A stretch of 44,872 bases of DNA. It comes from RGIG1668 sp045124495 (GTDB taxonomy: Bacteria > Bacillota > Clostridia > Lachnospirales > Lachnospiraceae). How positions within the stretch are numbered: position 1 is the stretch's first letter; the number at the start of each line of letters is the position of its first letter. Positions 23,655 through 30,737 of this stretch are shown here, in pieces. Under the pieces are notes generated by a model. That model searched no databases. It was not told the origin of the DNA and saw only the letters and a program-made list of their open reading frames with translations. The position numbers and the translations under genes are program-made. The stretch covers positions 1-44,872 of the forward strand of contig JBGVLX010000003.1 of NCBI GenBank assembly GCA_045124495.1. Direction: 5' to 3'.

Positions 23655-23701
23655 AAAAAGCCATCACCCATGTTTCATTTATAAACACAAGTGATAGCTT
23701 T
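23655..23701 (-). terminator. Terminator of the P-type ATPase gene
   Basis: AAAGCCATCAC (23657-23667) pairs with GTGATAGCTTT (23691-23701), with extra inner pairing around GTTTCATTTATAAAC. On the minus strand it runs into TTTTTA. Confidence 0.8.
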
Positions 23702-23738
23702 CCTACTTTTGTCTTTTTCGATTTTTTATTCTAATTTT

Positions 23739-26345
23739 TTACTTCTTGCTTAAGTCCTTTACTACCTTCACAAACTGTATAATGACAGTAGGTATAAATG
23801 CCAATAAATAAATCATACCAATCTGATTTCCTGAAAGAGCGGTAACTTCAAACAATTTACTTAATGGTGGTACAAATAATACTAAATTTAAGAATACCAT
23901 ACCTGCTACAAAGGCTCCTAAGCTAGCCCAGTTTTTCTTAAATCCAATTTTAAAGATGGAATGTTCACTTCTTAAATTAAATCCATGGAACAATCTTGCT
24001 GCAGTTAAGGTTGCAAATGCCATGGTACTTGCAACTTTTGCCCCTCCCGCATCCTTTCCTATATGGAAGGCAATCATGGTAGAAATGGCAATCAACAAAC
24101 CTTGCAGTAAAATATTGGACATGAACTTCTTGGTTAAAATTCCTTCTTTCGGATCTCTTGGTTTTTGTTTTAGTAAATCTTTTTCTGCCGGTTCCATACC
24201 AATGGCAATGGCCGGAAGGGAATCTGTTAATAAATTAATAAATAACAGATGCACTGGTGCAAATGGTACAGGCAATGCTCTTAAGGAAGTATATAATACA
24301 GAAAGTATTCCCGCCATATTACCGGATAACAGGAATTGAATGGCATTTTTAATGTTTCGGTAAACGTTACGTCCATTGGCAACTGCCTTTATAATAGTGG
24401 CAAAATTATCATCGGTTAAAATCATGGCTGCTGCATCCTTGGATACTTCCGTACCCGTAATACCCATGGCAACACCGATATCTGCTTTCTTTAGGGCAGG
24501 AGCATCATTTACACCGTCTCCGGTCATGGCAACAATATTTCCCTTCTTCTGCCATGCATTTACAATACGAATCTTATTTTCCGGCGAAACACGGGCATAT
24601 ACAGAGATTTTTTCGATGTTTGCATCTAATTCTTCCTCTGTCATCTTGTCAAGTTCCATTCCTGTCACAGCCAGGTCACCATCTTCAAAAATACCGATTT
24701 GTTTTGCAATAGCTGTAGCTGTAATTTTATGGTCTCCGGTAATCATAACCGGACGGATTCCCGCACGTTTTGCATCGGTAACAGCATCCTTTGATTCTTC
24801 TCTTGGAGGGTCCATCATGGAAATTAATCCAAGGAAGATATAATCAGATTCTTCTTCTAATGAAAGAGTATGATTATTATCTACCTCACGATAAGCAAAG
24901 GCTAATACACGCAATCCCTGCTCAGAAAACTGTAAATTGGTATCTACAATTTTTTGTTTTTCTTCCTCTGTCATAGGAAGGATGCCTTCGGAAGTACGGA
25001 TACTTACGGTTCTATCTAATAAAACATCCACAGCACCCTTGGTTAGAATGGTTGGAACTCCATGTAACAGATATTTGGTAGACATTAATTTTCTATCGGA
25101 ATCAAATGGAATCTCTTCCATACGTGTCATAATGTCTCTTAATTCTTCCTCCGGCAATTTAATATTTCTTGCCATTTCCACAAGAGCATATTCCGTAGGG
25201 TCCCCGATTCCTTTTCCATCTATAATTTTAGAATCATTGGTTAAGATGGCATCATATAATAAATAACGATGTAACTGGTCATGTAAATCCAGATCCTGTG
25301 CTGATATTATCTTATGGTCCAGGTAGATTTCCTGTACTGTCATTTTATTCTGTGTCAAAGTTCCTGTTTTATCGGAGCAAATTACTGATACACAACCTAA
25401 ACTTTCCACTGCCTTTAATTCTTTCATAATGGCATGTTCTTTCGCCATTTTCTGTGTACCCATTGCCTGCACAATAGTAACGATAGAACTTAATGCTTCT
25501 GGTATGGCTGCTACTGCAAGTGCTACTGCAAACATTAAGGAATCTAAAACTGGCATTTCACGGTATAAACTAAGTCCAAAAACTAAAATACAAATCACAA
25601 TAATTACGATTGCCAGTTTACTACTGAATTGATCCAAACTTACCTGCAATGGTGTTTTCTTTTCTTTGGTGGCATTCATCATGGAAGCGATTTTACCGAT
25701 TTCTGTATCCATACCGGTTCCTGTTACTACCACAGTAGCACGTCCGTATGTAACCAGACTGCTGGTATAAACCATATTGGTTCGATCTGCCAAAGGAACT
25801 TCCCCTTGGATTTCTCCATCCATCTTGTCTACATTGGTGGATTCGCCGGTTAAGGAACTTTCATTTACCTGCAAAGAGAAGTTTTCTAAGATTCTTCCAT
25901 CTGCTACCACCATATCTCCGGCTTCCAGATTGATAATATCCCCTGGTACTACTTCTCTGGACGGAATTTCCATCACTTTCCCATTTCTTACTACTTTAGC
26001 ACTTGGTGAAGATAACATTTTTAAGCTATCTAGAGATTTTTCAGCTTTTTTATGCTGCACTGTTCCAAGTATAGCGTTCAAAGTAATAACTGCAAGAATT
26101 ACTATAGTACTTTCTACATTATCAGAAAGCATGGATATAATGGCTGCAATGATTAAAATTACTACCATTAAATCTGCAAACTGGGAAAGGAAAACCTGCA
26201 AAGTGCTTTTTTTCTTTCCTTCCTGCAAGGCATTTTCACCTTTTTCTTCCAGAAGCTGCTTTGCCCGCTCTTCACTTAAGCCAGCTGTGGTAACATTCAG
26301 CTGTTCTAACACAGACTGTTTTGATTGTTGATACCATTCTTTCAT
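23739..26345 (-). CDS. P-type Ca2+/Mn2+-transporting ATPase (P2A)
   Basis: 868 aa. Dephosphorylation loop TGES at 166-169; phosphorylated aspartate D325 in CSDKTGTLTQN; hinge MTGDGVNDAPALKKADIGVAMG; ten hydrophobic segments. The M4 ion-site motif is IPEALSS (SERCA: IPEGLPA), and M6 holds NLLTDSLPAIAIG, matching the N-x-x-x-D of Ca2+ pumps. Length and lack of a metal-binding N-domain fit the bacterial calcium pump group. It exports Ca2+ or Mn2+ from the cytosol. The yybP-ykoY riboswitch upstream argues that Mn2+ controls expression, as for Lactococcus yoaB and pneumococcal mgtA. SD AAGGAGG precedes the ATG. Monocistronic. Confidence 0.94.
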   Translation of the reverse strand: MKEWYQQSKQSVLEQLNVTTAGLSEERAKQLLEEKGENALQEGKKKSTLQVFLSQFADLMVVILIIAAIISMLSDNVESTIVILAVITLNAILGTVQHKKAEKSLDSLKMLSSPSAKVVRNGKVMEIPSREVVPGDIINLEAGDMVVADGRILENFSLQVNESSLTGESTNVDKMDGEIQGEVPLADRTNMVYTSSLVTYGRATVVVTGTGMDTEIGKIASMMNATKEKKTPLQVSLDQFSSKLAIVIIVICILVFGLSLYREMPVLDSLMFAVALAVAAIPEALSSIVTIVQAMGTQKMAKEHAIMKELKAVESLGCVSVICSDKTGTLTQNKMTVQEIYLDHKIISAQDLDLHDQLHRYLLYDAILTNDSKIIDGKGIGDPTEYALVEMARNIKLPEEELRDIMTRMEEIPFDSDRKLMSTKYLLHGVPTILTKGAVDVLLDRTVSIRTSEGILPMTEEEKQKIVDTNLQFSEQGLRVLAFAYREVDNNHTLSLEEESDYIFLGLISMMDPPREESKDAVTDAKRAGIRPVMITGDHKITATAIAKQIGIFEDGDLAVTGMELDKMTEEELDANIEKISVYARVSPENKIRIVNAWQKKGNIVAMTGDGVNDAPALKKADIGVAMGITGTEVSKDAAAMILTDDNFATIIKAVANGRNVYRNIKNAIQFLLSGNMAGILSVLYTSLRALPVPFAPVHLLFINLLTDSLPAIAIGMEPAEKDLLKQKPRDPKEGILTKKFMSNILLQGLLIAISTMIAFHIGKDAGGAKVASTMAFATLTAARLFHGFNLRSEHSIFKIGFKKNWASLGAFVAGMVFLNLVLFVPPLSKLFEVTALSGNQIGMIYLLAFIPTVIIQFVKVVKDLSKK

Positions 26346-26379
26346 ATCTTTTCCTCCTTAAAAAATACAACGAATAAAG

Positions 26380-26512
26380 AAAAACGAGACTTTTAATGTA
26401 TGAACAAATTCCTTTGTTCTAATACATTAAAAGTCTCGTAACCTCGTAGGTATGCATTGCCAGGTATCACTACCGGGTATGTTGACAACACATTTTAACT
26501 ACTCCCTTTTCA
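26380..26512 (-). promoter_or_regulatory. yybP-ykoY (Mn2+) riboswitch with terminator
   Basis: On the minus strand the leader begins AAAAGGGAGTAG, the conserved 5' strand of yybP-ykoY aptamers, followed by TTGTCAACATACC and GGTAGTGATACC, and closes with ACCTACGAGG and GAGACTTTT, whose CTTTT pairs with the 5' AAAAG (P1). The same GAGACTTTT strand is the 5' arm of a long perfect hairpin (arms 26385-26401 and 26422-26438) followed by TTTTTC. P1 and the terminator are therefore exclusive: Mn2+ binding would favour P1 and read-through into the ATPase. Confidence 0.85.
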
Positions 26513-26535
26513 AATATTCGATTGATTGTTTTTTT

Positions 26536-26564
26536 ATGATACTGAAAAATATTGCACAAGTCAA
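26536..26564 (-). promoter_or_regulatory. Promoter of the riboswitch/ATPase transcript
   Basis: Minus strand TTGACT (26559-26564), 17-bp spacer, TATCAT (26536-26541). Start about 17 bases before the aptamer. Confidence 0.65.
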
Positions 26565-26632
26565 GTATTTTTTTCATCTTATTGATAATCGTATTTTTTC
26601 ATCTTATTGATCATTGATTGTCAGTTAGTTAC

Positions 26633-26698
26633 TATTCACTCAGTAACCCGACACATGCTGTCAGGTTACTAAGTAGCATGATTCAGGAGTTGGTTTTA
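26633..26698 (-). repeat. Family B hairpin repeat, copy B1
   Basis: Core GTAACCCGACA (26643-26653) pairs with TGTCAGGTTAC (26659-26669), one mismatch. Flanks TATTCACTCA and AGCATGATTCAGGAGTTGG match the other family B copies in reverse orientation. It accounts for part of the gene-free 26346-26769. Confidence 0.75.
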
Positions 26699-26753
26699 AG
26701 CTTCGCGAAGCGAATTTGCATGCACAAACCAATCCTTTATTTCCTGATTCATG
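26677..26753. repeat. Nested palindrome adjoining B1
   Basis: CATGATTCAGGA (26677-26688) pairs with TCCTGATTCATG (26742-26753), perfect over 12 bp. Inside, TTGGTTT pairs with AAACCAA, and the apex includes GCTTCGCGAAGC. It overlaps the flank of repeat B1, so the pair may be one composite element. It lies just past the ABC-F stop codon, without a clear T tract. Confidence 0.6.
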
Positions 26754-26769
26754 ATGCACACAATGAAAA

Positions 26770-28629
26770 TTACTGATTATTTATTCTATCATTTAAGTCA
26801 TTCAAATAGACCCAGCGTTCCATTTTTTCTTCTAATAACTGTTCCGCTTCCTCTTTTTCCTTTACAATCTGATTTAACTTTACAAAGTCTGTGGCATTGG
26901 CACCCACTTCTTTTTCAAGCTTCTCAATCTTCTCTTCCAATTTCGCAATGTCTTCGTCAATGGTTTCAAACTCCCTTTTTTCATTATAGGTCATTTTTAA
27001 CTTTTCCGTTCTAGGTTTTTGACTTGACTTTTTCTCCTTATCTTCTGAATTTCCATTCTCCTGATTGGAAGCCATAGACTTACCACCTGTTCCTTTTCCT
27101 ACGGTTCCTCTTTGAGCATAAAAAGGACTTTTCGCCATATAGTCATCGTAATTTCCTTCGTATTGATTGATCTGTATCTGACCGGTAACTGCATCTTTTT
27201 CATAAGCAAAAATCCGGTTTGCCATACGGTTTAAGAAATAACGGTCGTGAGATACCGAAATCACGATTCCCTGGAAGGAATCCAGATAATCTTCCAAAAT
27301 CATCATGGTAGCAATGTCCAAATCATTGGTAGGCTCATCCAGTATCAGCACATTTGGTGCTTCCATCAATATTTTTAGCAGATAAAGTCTACGTTTTTCC
27401 CCTCCGGAAAGACGGTTTATCATTTGATACTGTAAGGTGCTGTCAAATAAAAAGCGGTTTAGCATCTGGGTTGCTGTAATTACACCATCTTCTGTTTTTA
27501 CATATTCCGCTGTTTCCTTAATATAATCTACCACCCTCATATTCTGTGGTAGATGCTCATTTTCCTGTGAGAAATATCCTATCTTTACCGTCTGACCGAT
27601 TTCAATAGTTCCACTATCCGGAGTCACTTCCCCCATAATGATCTTCATAAGAGTAGACTTTCCGCAACCGTTTTCTCCGACAATACCAATTCTGTCATCG
27701 GATAAAAAGATATAATTAAAATCTGTGATAATATCTCTTTGCCCATATTTCTTGGACACATGACTTAATTCTATGGTCTTATTTCCTAATCTGCTGCTGA
27801 TGGAGTTCATTTCCAGTTTCTGGGTTTCCTTCGGTGCTTCTCTATCCCTTAATTCTTCATATCGTTGAATATGGGCTTTCTGCTTGGTACTTCTTGCCCT
27901 GGCCCCACGTTGTATCCATTCTAATTCCACACGAAGGATGCTTTGTCTTTTCCGTTCGGAAGCTATGGCAATATCCTCTCTTAATGCCTTCTCCTCCAGA
28001 TATTTTTCATAACCTCCGGTATAACGATAGATTTTTCCCTGATCTATTTCAGCGATTCCGTTACATACCCGGTCTAGGAAATAACGGTCATGAGTTACCA
28101 TAACCAATGCTGCCTTTGATTTTTTCAGATATTCCTCCAGCCAGGAAGCCATGACGCTGTCTAAATGGTTGGTAGGCTCGTCTAAAATCAGAATGTCACA
28201 ATTGCTTAAAAGAGTGGCTGCAAGGGCCACCCGTTTTCTTTGGCCTCCGGAAAGATGGTCTACCTTCTGCTCATAATCCTGAAATCCAAGAATATTTAAG
28301 ATATTCTTAGCCTCTCCTTCCACACCCCAATGATTGTGTTCTGTGCTGTTTTTTGATATCACATAATCATATATGGTAATTCCTTTTTCAAACTCAGGAT
28401 TCTGTGGCAGGTAGTTAATTTTTACTTTGTTCGCTTTTACTACCTCTCCTTCATCTGTATCGATAAGTCCCGCCAGCATCTTAAGAAGTGTAGATTTTCC
28501 CGTACCATTTACCCCTATAACACCGATTTTTTCCCCTTCGTGAATGGAAAAATCCGCGTCTTTAAATAATACTTTATCTGTAATGGATTTTGAAAAATTC
28601 TTTATAGTAAGTAAATTCATCGTTTTCAC
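26770..28629 (-). CDS. ABC-F family ATPase, Uup-like
   Basis: 619 aa (GTG start at 28629; MNLLTIKNFSKSITDK from the ATG at 28620 also possible). Two ATPase domains in one chain: Walker A GVNGTGKST and GENGCGKST, signatures LSGGQRKRVAL and LSGGEKRRLYL, Walker B ILILDEPTNHLD and VLILDEPTNDLD. The charged linker between them (ERKRQSILRVELEWIQRGAR) is the ABC-F P-site tRNA-interacting region. No membrane domain. The C-terminal 80 residues form a coiled coil (EFETIDEDIAKLEEKIEKLE), as in Uup. These proteins act on ribosomes; Uup also affects transposon excision. A resistance function is not indicated. Confidence 0.92.
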   Translation of the reverse strand: MKTMNLLTIKNFSKSITDKVLFKDADFSIHEGEKIGVIGVNGTGKSTLLKMLAGLIDTDEGEVVKANKVKINYLPQNPEFEKGITIYDYVISKNSTEHNHWGVEGEAKNILNILGFQDYEQKVDHLSGGQRKRVALAATLLSNCDILILDEPTNHLDSVMASWLEEYLKKSKAALVMVTHDRYFLDRVCNGIAEIDQGKIYRYTGGYEKYLEEKALREDIAIASERKRQSILRVELEWIQRGARARSTKQKAHIQRYEELRDREAPKETQKLEMNSISSRLGNKTIELSHVSKKYGQRDIITDFNYIFLSDDRIGIVGENGCGKSTLMKIIMGEVTPDSGTIEIGQTVKIGYFSQENEHLPQNMRVVDYIKETAEYVKTEDGVITATQMLNRFLFDSTLQYQMINRLSGGEKRRLYLLKILMEAPNVLILDEPTNDLDIATMMILEDYLDSFQGIVISVSHDRYFLNRMANRIFAYEKDAVTGQIQINQYEGNYDDYMAKSPFYAQRGTVGKGTGGKSMASNQENGNSEDKEKKSSQKPRTEKLKMTYNEKREFETIDEDIAKLEEKIEKLEKEVGANATDFVKLNQIVKEKEEAEQLLEEKMERWVYLNDLNDRINNQ

Positions 28630-28722
28630 CGTTTCCTTTTTCTAGTCATGATGCTAGTATAACATAAAGTTCCATTTTATGCGACGAAATAAATTTCCCA
28701 ATTTTCTCTTTCATTCAAATAA

Positions 28723-29376
28723 CTATGAAATAATCTCTAACGTATCTTCCGCTACCTTACACTCTAAAAATAAAAACTGAACTCCTGCTTTTTCGGCTTC
28801 TTCCCATGCCTTCCCAAATTCTTTATGAGTGTCTATATTCGCCCGTACTTCTTTCACATCTTCCATCTGAATGACAAAAGCAACCATGCAATGATATCCT
28901 TCTTTTGCTGCTTTAGTTAATTCCCTCAGATGTTTCACACCCCTCTCAGTAGGAGCATCCGGGAAATATCCTATTTTATCTACCTCCAGGGTGCAACCCT
29001 TTACTTCCATAAGATATTTTTCTTCTTCCTTTTCCATATAGAAATCAATCCGGGATTCTCCATAGGTATATTCCGGCTTAATATAAGTATAATCCTTCCT
29101 CATAAGCCATTCTTTTACTACTTTATTCGGTGCCTGGCTGTCAATGTTTACCCAGCCTAAATTTTCTTTATATACACAAATCAAATCATATTTGGTTTTT
29201 CGTTTCGCCTGGTCTGCCACTTCCAAAATCACTTTACTTCCCGGAAGAAGCAGTTCTTTACAACGGCCGGTATTTTTCACATGAACCGTTTCTAATTTAT
29301 CTTCTATCCACACATTTGCAATAAAACGGTTGGGTCTGTCATGAAAGGTTCCTGTTACGATTTTTTTGTATTTCAT
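28723..29376 (-). CDS. sfsA: SfsA family DNA/RNA nuclease-like protein
   Basis: 217 aa, full length for the family. Motifs in order: FHDRPNRFIANV near the N-terminus, VHVKNTGRCKELLLPGS, WVNIDSQAPNKVV, SRIDFYME, YLMEVKGCTLE and GYFPDAPTERGVKHLREL. D and E-x-K in SRIDFYM...EVKG form a PD-(D/E)XK nuclease core. First known as sugar fermentation stimulation protein in E. coli, where it binds DNA; the physiological role remains vague. SD AAGGAG precedes the ATG. Monocistronic. Confidence 0.95.
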   Translation of the reverse strand: MKYKKIVTGTFHDRPNRFIANVWIEDKLETVHVKNTGRCKELLLPGSKVILEVADQAKRKTKYDLICVYKENLGWVNIDSQAPNKVVKEWLMRKDYTYIKPEYTYGESRIDFYMEKEEEKYLMEVKGCTLEVDKIGYFPDAPTERGVKHLRELTKAAKEGYHCMVAFVIQMEDVKEVRANIDTHKEFGKAWEEAEKAGVQFLFLECKVAEDTLEIIS

Positions 29377-29483
29377 TGGTAATACTCCTTGTATTTATTG
29401 TTTACAAAAAACAAACATTAGTTTGCTTTTTAACAAGATATATGTTATTTTTGCTATACTTACATACCTTGATGACCATCAGA

Positions 29484-29524
29484 ATAGAAAATAAGCTGCC
29501 CTCTACCAGCAATAGAGGACAGCT
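29484..29524 (-). terminator. Terminator-like hairpin upstream of sfsA
   Basis: AGCTGCCCTCTA (29494-29505) pairs with TAGAGGACAGCT (29513-29524), one mismatch. On the minus strand it is followed by TATTTTCTATT. No gene reads into it on that strand, so it may end a short leader or unrecognised RNA. The rest of 29377-29961 holds repeat B2 and A/T-rich DNA. Confidence 0.5.
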
Positions 29525-29669
29525 CGTAACTTAAAATTACTTTTGTTCCGAAGTTGCAATCATCGAACAAGTCCACGTTCTTTGATTTCTTCTAGAATAA
29601 TTATAAACGGATCTTGCTAAAATTGCAAGTAATAGTTATTGGCAGTTTTAAAATTACGATTGAACAAAT

Positions 29670-29736
29670 CACAACCCATCCCCTAAATCATGCTATTACG
29701 TAACCTGACAGCAAGTGTCAGGTTACTGAGTGAATA
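29670..29736 (+). repeat. Family B hairpin repeat, copy B2
   Basis: Perfect 11-bp stem: GTAACCTGACA (29700-29710) and TGTCAGGTTAC (29716-29726), loop GCAAG. Flanks AATCATGCTATTAC and TGAGTGAATA are shared with the other copies. Confidence 0.8.
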
Positions 29737-29967
29737 TTCCTCCCCACCATCAGTACATTACTATCTGTTTACTTCTACCCTTGCATACCTGAAACACCAT
29801 ATGTTATAATAAAATCGATTTTTTACATAGAAAATATGGATTGTGATTCCGTGCAGATCATCGAAATTGTCCCATTAAAATTTTATGATTTACACCGGAT
29901 TTTATATAAAAATATGCTGTGATTTTCTTTCGTCCTAAAGGAAATCTCGCAAAAACGAGGGATGCTT

Positions 29968-30720
29968 ATGGAGAAATTATTACCAAATATACTAATCGTG
30001 GATGATGATATACAGACCATCAAAATTATGAGTCTTTATCTTGAGGAAACCGCTAATGTTTCTAGTGCTCTGGGTGGAAGTCAGGCCTTGGATTATTTGA
30101 ACCACCATTCCACAGATATCATATTGCTGGATGTAGAAATGCCACACATGGATGGATTTCAGACTTTGGAACAAATTCGTAAAATCAAAGAATGCTCGCA
30201 GACTCCTGTGATTCTTGTAACGGGGCACCGTGACCGATACGCCAGCCTGAATACCAGTATTTTAGGAATTGAAGGTTATTTAATTAAACCTGTCAGCAAA
30301 GAAGTCCTAAATCGTAAAATTGCAGAAGTATATCAAAAGAATATCAAAAACAGTTGTCAAAAAACCGTTTTAATCATTGATGATGATATGTCCTATTTAA
30401 GACAATTAAACAGTCTTTTAAAAGATTCCTATCATGTAATCATGCTTAATTCCGGGAAACTTGCGTTAAATTATCTGTTAAAACATACTCCTGATTTAAT
30501 ACTGCTAGATTACCAGATGCCGGAATATAATGGCGCTGATTTAATGAGAGAAATTCAAGAAAAACATCCCGATAAACAGGTTCCTGTACTGTTACTTACC
30601 GGAACCCTAACCCAGGAAATATCAACCGGATTTGACACCTATGTCCCTGTTGCCTGTCTGCAAAAACCTGTCAACAAAGAAACTCTGTTTGAACATATTG
30701 AAAATGTGTTGAACTCATAG
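29968..30720 (+). CDS. Response regulator with two receiver domains
   Basis: 250 aa from the ATG at 29968, which has GAGGG six bases upstream (ATG 29962 leaves no spacing). Two CheY-like receivers in tandem: phospho-acceptors D55 in IILLDVEMPHMDG and D181 in LILLDYQMPEYNG, acidic pockets VDDD and IDDD, and both conserved lysines in LIKPV and LQKPV. There is no DNA-binding or enzymatic output domain. It lies 17 bp upstream of a hybrid histidine kinase on the same strand, so the two are probably a phosphorelay, with this protein an intermediate or a phosphate sink. Just upstream CTCG-CAAAAA-CGAG may hide the ribosome site in a small hairpin. Confidence 0.92.
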   Translation: MEKLLPNILIVDDDIQTIKIMSLYLEETANVSSALGGSQALDYLNHHSTDIILLDVEMPHMDGFQTLEQIRKIKECSQTPVILVTGHRDRYASLNTSILGIEGYLIKPVSKEVLNRKIAEVYQKNIKNSCQKTVLIIDDDMSYLRQLNSLLKDSYHVIMLNSGKLALNYLLKHTPDLILLDYQMPEYNGADLMREIQEKHPDKQVPVLLLTGTLTQEISTGFDTYVPVACLQKPVNKETLFEHIENVLNS

Positions 30721-30737
30721 AAGGGACGGAAGATACT

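Noticed and set aside
26770..28629. Antibiotic resistance ABC-F
   Set aside because: The C-terminal coiled coil and linker look Uup-like; no feature of the resistance subgroups is seen.
29412..29425. Possible second LexA box, CAAACATTAGTTTG, upstream of sfsA
   Set aside because: It is a 14-bp palindrome of the right size but lacks the CGAAC/GTTCG core, and sfsA is not a known SOS gene; too weak to call.
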